Of a stretch of 64,000 nucleotides of DNA, positions 8,147 through 18,016 are shown piece after piece. Position 1 is the first letter of the stretch, and each line of letters opens with the position of its first letter. The DNA comes from G965205725 sp965205725. Lineage in GTDB: Bacteria > Pseudomonadota > Gammaproteobacteria > Pseudomonadales > Halieaceae. Location of the stretch: positions 1,736,001 to 1,800,000 of the forward strand of contig OZ242189.1 of the NCBI GenBank assembly GCA_965205725.1. Reading direction: 5' to 3'. The notes under the pieces are model-generated. The model did not search any database. It was given only the letters and a program-made list of their open reading frames with translations, and was not told the origin of the DNA. Position numbers and translations under genes: made by a program.

Positions 8147-8666
8147 ACAAATAGGATTCAGCATTATCGCTACTGCGCTAGCGGTGTTGTTGTCTGTCCC
8201 ACTTTCTACTCTGGCCAACGACTTCCGCTGGGAGCGACTCAATAGTGGTCAACAAGAAGCCCTGGCCCCTTATAAACAGCGCTGGAATCAACTAACGCCG
8301 AATCGCCAGAAACGGCTTGCTCGCGGCGCCGACCAGTGGTCACGCATGACTCCACAGCAACGCAGCACCGTCCGCCAAAGCTTTAAACGCTGGAAACAAC
8401 TGCCTGTAGAGAAGCAACGCCAGCTATCTACCAACTATGATCGCTTACGTTCCCTACCGACTCACTTACAGAAACAAGTAAAGACCAAGCATCAGTGGTT
8501 TCAAAAATTACCTGACTCAGAGAAAACACAAGTTCGAGAACGCTGGCAATCACTTAGCCCCGCACAACGCGATGCCCTGCGTGAGCGCCTGTCAAGCATG
8601 ACCCCGCAGCAGCGACGCCAGATCATGAACCAAACCCTGGGTAACGCCAGCAAAAACACCCCCTAA
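8127..8666 (+). CDS. DUF3106 domain protein, exported
   Basis: 179 residues. I start at ATG 8127 because it leads into a signal peptide (KAGNRQIGFSIIATALAVLLSVPLSTLA); the frame is open further upstream. The mature part is a chain of short amphipathic repeats of the form W-x-x-L-(S/T)-P-x-x-x-x-x-L, for example RWNQLTPNRQKRLARG, QWSRMTPQQRSTV and RWQSLSPAQRDALRERL. This is the hallmark of DUF3106 and resembles periplasmic helical hairpin sensors. It is the last gene of the sigma/anti-sigma operon and overlaps the previous gene. A periplasmic sensor or chaperone-like role is an inference. Confidence 0.8.
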   Translation: MMKAGNRQIGFSIIATALAVLLSVPLSTLANDFRWERLNSGQQEALAPYKQRWNQLTPNRQKRLARGADQWSRMTPQQRSTVRQSFKRWKQLPVEKQRQLSTNYDRLRSLPTHLQKQVKTKHQWFQKLPDSEKTQVRERWQSLSPAQRDALRERLSSMTPQQRRQIMNQTLGNASKNTP

Positions 8667-8925
8667 AGCTTTTATGCAAGATGCACAGCCTGTGAACTCC
8701 ATGCCCACCGCGCTTTGCCTGTTTTGCACAATGTTGACTGATGCTGGCAACATAGCGAGTAATAGGTATTCTTCGATTTAAAAGGCGCTGGAAAAACTAT
8801 CCTTGCGAAAATCTTCAGCAAGCAAACACCCTGTAACAGAGGCGAACTGAGCTTCGGCGCAACTATTTTATGACAAGACTCTTTGACCGAGACTCTAATA
8901 GGAGTGGGAAGAGCGACAATACATT

Positions 8926-11028
8926 ATGGCGACAAAGCCATTGGTTGGGAAAATGAACGCAACCAGGCTAATCCGGACTCTTTGCCGAATCGTTGATGCA
9001 ATACGGCAATTTTTGCAGCGGCCAACGACCGCCGACGGCGGGACTGTGCCGAATGGCAAGGAACAGGCCCTTTCGAATGAGGTGCCAAAAACAGCGGTTT
9101 TATCCGAGACAGCCGCGCCGCCAGCTGTCGAAGTTCCATCGGAAGTCGCATCTGGTCAAGAAACAGCGATCAAACCTGAGGTGGTGCATCCTGTTGCCGA
9201 GCCGGTGTCCACCCCGGAATCGACCATCACACCGGAACTTGATACCGCCCTGAAAGCGGTGACAGACAGTGCTGAAGACAGCACCGAAGGCAGTACCGAG
9301 GACAGTGCTGAAGACCCTGAGGACGAAAGCGAGCATCCGAGTCCACCCCCTCCGCAGGCGTCGCCTGAAAAAAATAACGCGCCGCCAAAACAGCCACAGG
9401 CCAGGAGCGGGAGACGCGGAAAATCCAGATCCGTAAAGTCGTCCAGCCAGGAAAGGGCAGCGCCGGAAACCAGGCCGAAAATAATTTGCCGGGAGCTGCG
9501 CGGCCTCAACCAATGGTGCATTTTTCTCGATATTCAAAACCTTCAAAGCGTTGATGTGTCCCAAGGGGAAACCAAATTGTCGTCTGGCAGTCACGGCGAA
9601 TATCAACTGCCAAATTTCACCGAAGATGTGAATTGGGTAAGTGACGACAAAGACGGAATAATCAAACTGTTTGATGACGCCGACCCGTTAATTTTTAAAC
9701 TGCGAAAAAACTGGCAAGGCGTTGGCCATCAAGTAAGGCATCTGTCCAGGGGTTGCTATGTAGTTTTTGCGCCGCGCGAATGGTCGAGAAAACAGTCGCC
9801 ACCGGTTGAAGCGTCGACATGCGCTGACGATAAGTTCATGGCGCACTATTTTTTCTGTGACGGCGCTTCGGAAGCGGACGGTTTTGATGAATGCCCTCCC
9901 TTTTTCGAACAAACGCGTTTTTCGTTGGCAGGAGAGGAAATTGCCGACGATTCTGATCAAGACGATTTGTTCATTGGAACAGCGCCGGAATTAAACGATA
10001 GTGATAATTGGTCAGGTATTTCATGGATTAGGGTGGGCGAAGAGGGAGGAGGGAAATGGAGCGAAAATTTCAAACCGACTGAAAAAAATTTAGCGACAGT
10101 TTTGGAAAATCGAGAGGGGTGGTTTTACGTCCGGGTTTATGACGAAGATGTCAAAATGATCGACGGATTTGATTTTCGCAGGTTGGTGAAATTAACAGGA
10201 ATTTTGATTGACGGAAAAGCGCATTCTGCCAACGATGTTATCGCGCCTGCCGCTGGTGGACATAAGGAATCCAGGATTCAATTCACGGGTGAAATTCAAG
10301 CGAAAGGCGATGTCGCCGTGGATGATAATAACGTGGCGATGATCGCCGCGAATGCGGATGCCGACCAGACGCAATGGAGCATTATTGGCGACAACGGGCA
10401 AGCGCAAGTCAGCATTCATCTGCAACGCATTTGGTGGCGAATGAACAACACCGACGACAAGGGCGATGACAAGGCCGACGAGTGGAAAGATAGGGCTTTT
10501 CGACTGTCCCGCGACGATTTTTATGTTGCCAGAAACGCTGAAATGACGGTTCGCTTGCCCGTTTCCGCGCGGCCCATTTGGGTGGGGTTTGGTGCTTTCG
10601 ACCCAGCCAACGGTGCGCGTCAATATCAAACCAAGATCGACCGCGCCGGCAATGTCGCTCAGACAACATTCAAGTTGCGTGATTTTTCCGACCACCCAGA
10701 AATATCAAAACCGTCGATCACCGGATCGGCTTTGCGGTTGCAGTGCGACGAAGCGGAATGCACGCTAATTCGCGTTCTTGCCGATCCAGAACCCAGGCAG
10801 GTTGCAGTGATACAGTCACCGCTGGATACCAGCCATCCTCCGCAGCAAGGCGTTTTTCGCCCCAACACCAAAAACAAAAGATTTAGTTATGCTGAAATAG
10901 ACGCTGTTGGACTCACTCCCGCCGAGGCAAAAAAAAGGAAAATCGCCGTCGACCATCGCCGAAAAACCACCCGCCGTGCCAATATAGAAACATTGCAAAC
11001 ACGACTGGGGACAAGCCATGCCGACTGA
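8926..11028 (+). CDS. Unknown helicase-partner protein with ribosomal-L13e-like C-terminal tail
   Basis: 700 residues, not recognised as a whole. Residues about 45-175 are low-complexity, rich in Pro/Glu/Ser with an STEDSAED run and a basic stretch (SGRRGKSRSVKSSS). Residues about 180-620 look like several beta-rich domains: GLNQWCIFLDIQNL opens one, and RPIWVGFGAFDPANGARQYQ lies in another. The last ~45 residues (FSYAEIDAVGLTPAEAKKRK, then IAVDHRRKTTRRANIETL) resemble eukaryotic/archaeal ribosomal protein L13e, where FxxxELKAAGL...AxxxGIxVDxRR...NVxxL is conserved. The gene overlaps the helicase start by 11 bp, so the pair is co-translated. No transmembrane segment or nuclease motif is visible. 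A targeting or regulatory subunit of a defence or DNA-processing complex is plausible but inferred. Confidence 0.7.
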   Translation: MATKPLVGKMNATRLIRTLCRIVDAIRQFLQRPTTADGGTVPNGKEQALSNEVPKTAVLSETAAPPAVEVPSEVASGQETAIKPEVVHPVAEPVSTPESTITPELDTALKAVTDSAEDSTEGSTEDSAEDPEDESEHPSPPPPQASPEKNNAPPKQPQARSGRRGKSRSVKSSSQERAAPETRPKIICRELRGLNQWCIFLDIQNLQSVDVSQGETKLSSGSHGEYQLPNFTEDVNWVSDDKDGIIKLFDDADPLIFKLRKNWQGVGHQVRHLSRGCYVVFAPREWSRKQSPPVEASTCADDKFMAHYFFCDGASEADGFDECPPFFEQTRFSLAGEEIADDSDQDDLFIGTAPELNDSDNWSGISWIRVGEEGGGKWSENFKPTEKNLATVLENREGWFYVRVYDEDVKMIDGFDFRRLVKLTGILIDGKAHSANDVIAPAAGGHKESRIQFTGEIQAKGDVAVDDNNVAMIAANADADQTQWSIIGDNGQAQVSIHLQRIWWRMNNTDDKGDDKADEWKDRAFRLSRDDFYVARNAEMTVRLPVSARPIWVGFGAFDPANGARQYQTKIDRAGNVAQTTFKLRDFSDHPEISKPSITGSALRLQCDEAECTLIRVLADPEPRQVAVIQSPLDTSHPPQQGVFRPNTKNKRFSYAEIDAVGLTPAEAKKRKIAVDHRRKTTRRANIETLQTRLGTSHAD

Positions 11029-14000
11029 ACAAGAAATCGAAGGTTGGAAAAATGCGATTCACACCCGATACCTGAACTATTTAACAACATCTTTTTATTT
11101 TAAGGATGCCGATTTACGCGAATCTTTCAAGCGTGCATTGAATGAATGCGAATTAATGAAAGGGCCATTCCCGGAATCAGCGCATGATTTTGAAAAGGGC
11201 ATTAATGCCCGTGATTTAGCAAAAAAATGCTTCGATGCGCCCGACGACATGTTGCCGGCGTTGCGCGACGATCCCTTGTATGCCCATCAGGAACAAGCCG
11301 TTCGCAAGGTGCACAAAACCCAACAGAATGTTGTTGTCGCCACTGGCACCGCCAGCGGTAAAACAGAAAGCTTTTTGTATCCAATTTTGTTTGATTTATA
11401 CCAACAGCATTTAGACGGGAAACTATCTGAGCCCGGCGTGCGCGCTTTGATTTTGTATCCGATGAACGCGCTTGCCAATGACCAGCGACGGCGGCTGGGC
11501 GAAATCTGCCAGGCCCTGGAAGATGCTAATTCCAACTTTAAGCCGACCTTTGGCCAATACATCGGCGCAACACCGGAAGATGAAAGAGATAGATGGCGTC
11601 ATGCCACAACCCATAAGGAAAACCGTCTCGCTGGTGAACTGGTCTTTCGCAAGGAAATGCGCAACACACCACCGCACATCCTGCTGACCAATTATTCCAT
11701 GCTGGAGTATTTGCTCATTCGGCCTGATGATAGCGAGCTGTTTGACGACGATCGCGGGCAACATTGGCAGTTTATTGTGTTGGATGAAGCGCATCAATAC
11801 CGCGGCGCCAAGGGCATGGAAATGGGCATGCTGGTGCGGCGACTTAAACAACGCCTGCAAGCCGGCGGCCGCGAGCATCCGTTTCGTTGTATTGCCACTA
11901 GCGCGACCCTTTCATCCGGCGAAGGACTGGAGGATAGAGAATCCGTTGCCCGGTTTTCCTCTACATTGTTTGGCGAAGTTTTTGATAATCATTCGGTTAT
12001 TTTTGGCCAAAAAGAAAAATCCAACGACACAGAACCGCAACGGTTTCATCTGTTTATGAGCGCGCTGGAAGGGGCGTTTTTATCTTACCAAAACAGTGAA
12101 AATATTATTATCCTGAATCGTGAGACAGAAACAGACGATAATGAAAAAGTTGCAGCGCTGGAAATTGCGCTGTGCCGAGAGTGCGGACAGCATTATTATG
12201 TCGGGCGCGAAAATGATGGCTGTCTGGTTGAGGCGATACGCGATCCCAGTCACCATGATTTTGGGGTAGATTTTTATCTGCCATTGGACGACGAAACCGA
12301 GGAGAAACTTACTCACTGTTTGTGTCGTCGATGCGGAAAATTATCCAAAGGAGCCCACGACCCTGCTTGCGAATGCGGTGCGACTATTTCGGTCAAGAGG
12401 TGTGATAATCATCCAGATCATCCCGATCAGTTGAAAACATGCGAAACCTGCGGCTATAGCCGCGGTAACATCGGTGACCCGGTGCAAGAGATTGTGCATG
12501 GTTCCGATGCACCAAACTCGGTGATTGCCACCGCCTTGCACGGTTTATTGCCGAAGGGGGATCGGCGAAAAATATTATGCTTTGCCGACAGTCGGCAGGA
12601 AGCGGCGTTTTTTGCCTGGTATGCCCAGGATTCCTATGACAAAGTGCGCGACCGAAATTTTATTTTGCGCGCGTTACGGCAAAACACCATTGCCGAGGGT
12701 AGCTTTTCGATCGATGATTTACAAAATCGTCTGCAAAAAATTTGCGACGATAACGCTGTATTCAAAGAATCTGATACGACTGACGGACGGAAGAGAGAGG
12801 CATTGGGCATGATTTTCCGTGAACTGTTAACCAGCGAAAAACGCCTCGCGCTGGAGGGTGTGGGTTTGGCAAAATGGTCGGTGAAGATTCCGGATCGGTT
12901 GCAATTACCAAACAGTATGTTCAAGCCGCCGTGGAACTTTACGCAGGATGAAGGCTTGAACTTGTTGCGTTTTCTTTTGGATGGGTTACGCCAAAAACGG
13001 GCAGTCAAACTACCGCTGGATGCGCCGATTTTCAAGGAAATATCTCAGTGGCCGCAACAGGCGGTTAGACTCGGCGCAGGTGATCCTTTAAATAAAATAG
13101 TATCGTGGGGTAGTGCGAAAACCAGCATTGTTACACATTTTCTCTGCCGCTTGCTTTCAGATACGGGTAGCGGGTTGACCGACAAAGAAAAATACAACAA
13201 CGGTGAAACATTGATGAACGCTCTGTGGGACGCCATTCAGGATTGCGGTCATCACATTTCCGATGACGATAAACTCTTGGTGGAGGCGCGAACCAACGGC
13301 ACTTTTCACCTGAATTCCGCTTGGTTGCGCATTGAACAGCCATCACCACAGGAATGTTTTGAATGCGATACCTGCGCGAGGTTAAGTTTTTACAACATTC
13401 GCAATGTTTGCCCGCGCAACGGCTGTCCGGGCAAACTGGTCAACGCAGATCAGGGTCGGGTGGAGCAAAATCATTACCGTACCTTGTATATAGACGACCA
13501 GATGCCAGCCCGGTTGCACGCCGAGGAACATAGCGCGCAACTATCAAGCGAAAAGGCACAAAAGCGACAAGACGAATTCATCGCGGGTGAACTTGATTTG
13601 CTCAGTTCATCGACAACTTTTGAAGTCGGTGTCGATTTGGGTGATCTGGAAGTGGTTTTTTTGCGCAATGTGCCGCCAGAGCCATTTAACTATACCCAGC
13701 GCGTCGGGCGCGCCGGAAGACGTAGCGACATGCCTGGCCTGGCGCTGACTTATTGTCGCCGCAACCCCCACGACCTGTATCATTACGCCGACCCGAAAAC
13801 GCATATTCTGGAGGGGAAGGTTCACCCTCCGCAACTGCGGTTGCAAAACGAAAAAATTATTCTTCGACACATCACCGCGGTGGCCTTATCGGCATTTTTC
13901 AGAGTTCCCGTGAACTGTGAGCGATTCGAAAATGTCAAACAGTTGATCGGTGGCGACTGGGAAAAACCACGCGCGGTCGTCGATTTTCGGGATTTTTGCG

Positions 14001-15292
14001 CGAACAACCAACCCCTGATGGATTCTCTGCGAGCGGTTGTACCGCCAGCAATGCACAAAAAAACCGGGCTGATCGATGACAGTTGGGCAGATAACATTGC
14101 CGGCGAGAATAGCCGGTTTGCCGATGCTGAACGGGAAGTTCGCAATGACTATCTGCAAATAAGGGAACTAGAAGAGAAATGCAGCCAAGAAAAAAACTAT
14201 AAATTAGCCGAACGAATGAGAAAGCGCAAGAACACCATTGCCGTCGAAAAATCACTGAACTTTCTTTCACGCAAGGCGATTATTCCAAAATACGGCTTTC
14301 CGGTAGATGTGGTAGAACTGGATACCCGCCCGAGCATCGCTCAAGATACGCACAAGGTTTCTCTGCAACGCGATTTATCCCAAGCCATCGCCGAGTATGC
14401 GCCGGCCAGCAAGATAGTCGCCAACAAGCAGGAGTGGGAATCCTGCGGGGTGAAAATCGTTCAAGGCAAAGCGCTTGCGGTCAAACACTACCATTACGAC
14501 CAGGCGCGCGATTTTAAGCAATGGGATGAGGGTGCTCAACCATCGGATGGCATACCAAAAAAAGGTAGTTATTTGTCGCCACAATTTGGCTTTGTTACCG
14601 AGTTGAACAAGAAGCCCAAAGAGCCGCAGGGACGCGCGCGCCGCTTGTATACCACGCGCCCGTTTTTTGAGGGCTTTGTGGGGAAGCAGCAACCATCAAA
14701 AAAATTACTTGGCGCTAAAATCACTCCCGCGCCGGGGCGCATGGTAGTGCTGTGTGAAGGTAAAAACGGCGCCGGTTTTTATATTTGTCGCGGGTGCGGC
14801 GCGGGCTTTGCCGAAAGAAAATATCCGCATAAAACACCCGAAAACAATCAATGCAGCGGCACGCTGGAACAACTGGCGCTCGGCCATGAATTCGTGACCG
14901 ATGCCATACGCTTGCAGTTTCCCGAACTTCGCGACCAATGGCAGGCATATTCGCTCGCTTACGCCGTGCTGCTGGGCGCCGCGCAACGGCTGGATGTGCC
15001 GGCCACTGACCTGAACGCCACTATTACAGCAGGCGAAACCACTGACGAAACGGCCATTGTGCTGTATGACAATGTGCCCGGCGGCGCCGGTCTGGTTGCC
15101 AGCCTGGAGCAAGGCGAGGTCTTTTTCGATGTTCTTGGGGAAGCAAAAAACCGCGTGAGTGGCCAGTGCGGTTGCACTGAAAGCTGTTACGGTTGCATCC
15201 GCAGTTACCGCAACCAATTCGCCCACCCGCACTTGCAACGTGCGGACGCCTTGGATTATTTACAATCCGCCCTGGCGGAGCGTTCTCACTAA
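11018..15292 (+). CDS. Large DEAD/DEAH helicase with C-terminal DUF1998 (MZB) domain
   Basis: 1424 residues. Walker A ATGTASGKTES is near residue 110, YPMNALANDQ and NYSMLEYLLIRP follow, and DEAH is at residues ~256-259 (VLDEAHQYRG). The motif VI region NYTQRVGRAGRR is near residue 890. Between the two helicase lobes lie several zinc-ribbon-like cysteine clusters (CRECGQHYYVG, CLCRRCGKLS, CETCGYSRG, CFECDTC). The C-terminus LYDNVPGGAGLV...CGCTESCYGCIRSYRNQ is a classical DUF1998/MZB domain. Such helicases occur in DISARM- and Druantia-type anti-phage systems and in a broad group of uncharacterised two-gene systems. No methyltransferase, PLD nuclease or PglZ gene accompanies it here. Identity as a helicase is sure; the defence role is inferred. 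Confidence 0.9.
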   Translation: MPTEQEIEGWKNAIHTRYLNYLTTSFYFKDADLRESFKRALNECELMKGPFPESAHDFEKGINARDLAKKCFDAPDDMLPALRDDPLYAHQEQAVRKVHKTQQNVVVATGTASGKTESFLYPILFDLYQQHLDGKLSEPGVRALILYPMNALANDQRRRLGEICQALEDANSNFKPTFGQYIGATPEDERDRWRHATTHKENRLAGELVFRKEMRNTPPHILLTNYSMLEYLLIRPDDSELFDDDRGQHWQFIVLDEAHQYRGAKGMEMGMLVRRLKQRLQAGGREHPFRCIATSATLSSGEGLEDRESVARFSSTLFGEVFDNHSVIFGQKEKSNDTEPQRFHLFMSALEGAFLSYQNSENIIILNRETETDDNEKVAALEIALCRECGQHYYVGRENDGCLVEAIRDPSHHDFGVDFYLPLDDETEEKLTHCLCRRCGKLSKGAHDPACECGATISVKRCDNHPDHPDQLKTCETCGYSRGNIGDPVQEIVHGSDAPNSVIATALHGLLPKGDRRKILCFADSRQEAAFFAWYAQDSYDKVRDRNFILRALRQNTIAEGSFSIDDLQNRLQKICDDNAVFKESDTTDGRKREALGMIFRELLTSEKRLALEGVGLAKWSVKIPDRLQLPNSMFKPPWNFTQDEGLNLLRFLLDGLRQKRAVKLPLDAPIFKEISQWPQQAVRLGAGDPLNKIVSWGSAKTSIVTHFLCRLLSDTGSGLTDKEKYNNGETLMNALWDAIQDCGHHISDDDKLLVEARTNGTFHLNSAWLRIEQPSPQECFECDTCARLSFYNIRNVCPRNGCPGKLVNADQGRVEQNHYRTLYIDDQMPARLHAEEHSAQLSSEKAQKRQDEFIAGELDLLSSSTTFEVGVDLGDLEVVFLRNVPPEPFNYTQRVGRAGRRSDMPGLALTYCRRNPHDLYHYADPKTHILEGKVHPPQLRLQNEKIILRHITAVALSAFFRVPVNCERFENVKQLIGGDWEKPRAVVDFRDFCANNQPLMDSLRAVVPPAMHKKTGLIDDSWADNIAGENSRFADAEREVRNDYLQIRELEEKCSQEKNYKLAERMRKRKNTIAVEKSLNFLSRKAIIPKYGFPVDVVELDTRPSIAQDTHKVSLQRDLSQAIAEYAPASKIVANKQEWESCGVKIVQGKALAVKHYHYDQARDFKQWDEGAQPSDGIPKKGSYLSPQFGFVTELNKKPKEPQGRARRLYTTRPFFEGFVGKQQPSKKLLGAKITPAPGRMVVLCEGKNGAGFYICRGCGAGFAERKYPHKTPENNQCSGTLEQLALGHEFVTDAIRLQFPELRDQWQAYSLAYAVLLGAAQRLDVPATDLNATITAGETTDETAIVLYDNVPGGAGLVASLEQGEVFFDVLGEAKNRVSGQCGCTESCYGCIRSYRNQFAHPHLQRADALDYLQSALAERSH

Positions 15293-15712
15293 TCGCCTCG
15301 CGCATCCACCGTTTGCGCCGTTTTTCGCGGGCGGCATTGGAATGCAACCCCCAACGCCACAGCCGAAGAAAAGGGTTGAATTGTGAATTCATCCTATTAA
15401 AGCGGAAGTGCTGCTGCAATTAAGGGACTGAAGCCGGCGGTTGGCTTATGTGACCGAGGCGACAAAGGGAACAGCAAGATCGATGATACAGGGATCATCA
15501 GGCCTGGCAGCACGACACGGGATACCGGCAGCGGGCACCAGACACTCATGCGAAAACGCTTTCGAAAGCGAGCGGGAATTGAGCCAGTGGTGGGTCACCT
15601 GACGTCAGATCATATATTGAACAGAAATTACCTCAAATGCTGGCTGAATTGGCATTTCCTGTGTAAATTCCAAAGCTGACCACCGAATAATTAGACATGA
15701 GGCTCGCTGTCA
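15293..15712. other. Intergenic region after the helicase module, no gene seen
   Basis: About 420 bp without a convincing reading frame on either strand. No IS ends, tRNA fragment or clear direct repeat marking a module border could be found by eye. It may contain the right-hand border of the inserted helicase module. Confidence 0.5.
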
Positions 15713-16063
15713 GTGCCGGTACACGAAACCAGAAATCTGCGCAATCTCGCTGCCGGGCTTACACTGCTGGCAGGCACAACTCACGTTGCGCAGCTCTGGT
15801 TTGTAGAACTCGATGCCCCCACTCTGTTTGCGGCACTGTTCGGTATTTTCTATTTTCTGCTTGGATTGGGCTTAGCAGGACAGTCGCGTTTTAGTCTCTT
15901 GCTGGGGCTGATGGTTCCCAGCATCGGCGCTGCGGCTGCGCTGTGGCGGATCACTGTAAATTTAAGCTCAGGTTTAACCTATTTCCACCTATTGGCGGGT
16001 ATAGTAATCGCTTCACTGTGCACTTACATCTTATTTAGAACCCGCCATGCCGACATGGATTAG
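15713..16063 (+). CDS. Small membrane protein with four predicted helices
   Basis: 116 residues starting with GTG at 15713. Four hydrophobic segments are visible (about residues 14-30, 38-55, 60-78 and 87-108) with few charged residues between them. No family is recognised. The 3' end overlaps the start of the glutaminyl cyclase gene by 17 bp, so they form one transcription unit. The start is uncertain, because no strong ribosome-binding site precedes the GTG. Confidence 0.6.
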   Translation: MPVHETRNLRNLAAGLTLLAGTTHVAQLWFVELDAPTLFAALFGIFYFLLGLGLAGQSRFSLLLGLMVPSIGAAAALWRITVNLSSGLTYFHLLAGIVIASLCTYILFRTRHADMD

Positions 16064-16826
16064 CCCGTTACTCATTGCGCTGCTGTTCACCGGCTCGAGT
16101 TACGCGCAGCAGGAACTCACTTATCGGGTAGTCGCTGAGTTCCCGCACGACAAGCAGGCATTTACTCAGGGACTGCTATTTCACAATGGCATGCTTTATG
16201 AAAGCACCGGGCTCTATGGTCGTTCCGAGGTTAGAGAAGTTGAACTGGTTTCGGGGCGCAGTCTGCGAAAACAGCGCTTGAGCGCCAGAGAGTTTGGCGA
16301 AGGTCTTGCACTTGTTGAGGATCAGCTCATACAGCTCACATGGAAAAAAGGCCATGCCCGGCGCTGGCAACTTTCCGACTTTTCCCCACTTGCCAGCAGT
16401 CCGTATCGCTTCGCTGAAAACCGGGACGGCTGGGGATTGTGTTTTGATGGACAATATCTGGCGTTCAGCGATGGTACAGATCAACTGCACTTTTTGACGC
16501 CAGATAACTTACAGCCGATTCGCTCTATCTCGGTTTATGACCAGAGAGGCCTGGTAAGCCATCTGAATGAACTTGAATGTATTAATAACAGGATATATGC
16601 CAATATCTGGCTTACAGACCGGATTGTTATCATCAATCCAATGTCAGGTGAAATTGAAGCGCGTGTGGATCTTGACAACCTCTACCCGCATGAGCTGCGC
16701 AAACACAGCACCAATGTACTCAATGGCATAGCCTGGGACGCCGCAGGCGAGCGCCTCTTCATTACTGGCAAGCGCTGGCCCAAATTGTTCCAAATCGATC
16801 TCGAGCCGCCTGGCAACACGCAATAA
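16047..16826 (+). CDS. Glutaminyl-peptide cyclotransferase (glutamine cyclotransferase)
   Basis: 259 residues with a signal peptide (PTWISPLLIALLFTGSSYA, cleaved before QQELTYRV). The beta-propeller family signature is clear: PHDKQAFTQGLLFHNGMLYESTGLYGRS at the N-terminus, FGEGLALVEDQLIQLTWK, and NELECINNRIYANIWLTDRIVIINPMSGEIEARVDL. NVLNGIAWD lies near the C-terminus. The plant/bacterial type of this enzyme forms N-terminal pyroglutamate on exported peptides or proteins. It is a periplasmic protein here. Confidence 0.93.
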   Translation: MPTWISPLLIALLFTGSSYAQQELTYRVVAEFPHDKQAFTQGLLFHNGMLYESTGLYGRSEVREVELVSGRSLRKQRLSAREFGEGLALVEDQLIQLTWKKGHARRWQLSDFSPLASSPYRFAENRDGWGLCFDGQYLAFSDGTDQLHFLTPDNLQPIRSISVYDQRGLVSHLNELECINNRIYANIWLTDRIVIINPMSGEIEARVDLDNLYPHELRKHSTNVLNGIAWDAAGERLFITGKRWPKLFQIDLEPPGNTQ

Positions 16827-16867
16827 ACGAATATGCAGCCTGGCCAGTTTAGGCTAAGCTTTCTCCC

Positions 16868-17788
16868 ATGATGAATCGTCGACGGTTTATAGAGGCTTCC
16901 AGCGCCTTGCTGCTATCGCGCTCGCTGCCCGCTTCGGCGTCTGCTTCGGCACACCAGCGACAAGTCATCAAACGCGAAATACCGTCTTCTGGCGAACTTA
17001 TTCCAGCACTCGGAATGGGCTCGGCCCACACTTTTGATGTGTCGCCCAACTCACAAAATCTAGAGCAACTGTTTGAGGTTATGCAGATTTTCTTCGATCA
17101 GCAGGGCCGCTTGATCGACACCTCACCCATGTATGGCAATGCCGAAATAGTGCTCGGCCGGGTTATGTCCAGGTTTGCCCCCAAACCAGTGGTCTTCAAC
17201 GCCAACAAGGTGTGGACCTGGGGCCAGGAGGAAGGTATTAAGCAAATGCTGGACTCCAGCAAAAAGATGGATGTTCCAGTATTTGATTTAATGCAGATCC
17301 ACAATTTACGCGACTGGAAAGCCCACCTCGAAACACTGAAACGCTGGAAAGATGAAGGCAAAGTGCGCTATATCGGCATAACCACCTCGCACCAGCGCAA
17401 CCATCGTGAGCTGGATCAAATTATGCGCAGAGAACCATTGGATTTTGTGCAGTTCAGTTACAACATAGAAAACCGAATTGCTGAGGAACGTCTGTTACCC
17501 ACTGCTGCTGATCGCGGTATTGCCACCGTGATCAATCGGCCCTTTCAACGTGGCAAGCTATTTGAAAAAAGCAAAGGAAAGCCGCTACCAGGAATAGCCA
17601 AAGAGTTGGAATGTGCGTCCTGGGGTCAGTTCTACCTGAAATTCCTATTACACAACCCCGCCATCACCTGCCTGATTCCAGCGACAAGCAAGGTAGAACA
17701 CATGCGCGACAATATGCAGGCCAACTTCGGTCCAATACCTGACGCCAATCAAAGGATGGCAATGATATCGGCCTACGACGCCTTGTAG
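16868..17788 (+). CDS. Tat-exported aldo/keto reductase
   Basis: 306 residues. The N-terminus MMNRRRFIEASSALLLSRSLPASASA is a twin-arginine-type signal (RRRFIEASS followed by a hydrophobic stretch and an Ala-rich cleavage region). The AKR barrel is visible, with the usual tetrad: Asp in IDTSP, Tyr in MYGNAE, Lys in NANKVWTWG and His in LMQIHNLRDW. The C-terminal NADPH-binding part reads LIPATSKVEHMRDNM. The physiological substrate is unknown. Tat export suggests that the protein folds with its cofactor in the cytoplasm. Confidence 0.88.
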   Translation: MMNRRRFIEASSALLLSRSLPASASASAHQRQVIKREIPSSGELIPALGMGSAHTFDVSPNSQNLEQLFEVMQIFFDQQGRLIDTSPMYGNAEIVLGRVMSRFAPKPVVFNANKVWTWGQEEGIKQMLDSSKKMDVPVFDLMQIHNLRDWKAHLETLKRWKDEGKVRYIGITTSHQRNHRELDQIMRREPLDFVQFSYNIENRIAEERLLPTAADRGIATVINRPFQRGKLFEKSKGKPLPGIAKELECASWGQFYLKFLLHNPAITCLIPATSKVEHMRDNMQANFGPIPDANQRMAMISAYDAL

Positions 17789-17822
17789 GATGGCATTTTC
17801 TGGCTTCTTCGGAGCTAAAATA

Positions 17823-17899
17823 TGGCGCGCCCGGCACGATTCGAACGTGCGACCGCCTGGTTCGTAGCCAGGTACTCTATCCAGCTGAGCTACGGGCGC
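17823..17899 (-). tRNA. tRNA-Arg (anticodon ACG)
   Basis: On the minus strand a complete cloverleaf can be drawn. The acceptor GCGCCCG pairs with CGGGCGC, the D arm is GCUC...GAGU, and the anticodon stem CCUGG/CCAGG holds loop CUACGAA (anticodon ACG, normally modified to ICG). The T arm contains GUUCGAAUC, and an encoded G-CCA end closes the 77-nt gene. It lies alone between two plus-strand genes. Confidence 0.97.
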
Positions 17900-18016
17900 T
17901 TAAACTTAGGAATGCATGCACTTAAGAGCGGCGTACTATAGGGATCTGCCCCCTGCTAGTCAAGCCGATTATCGGGTATGATGTTGCCCTTTGACACGCT
18001 ATTCAATGAACTAAGC

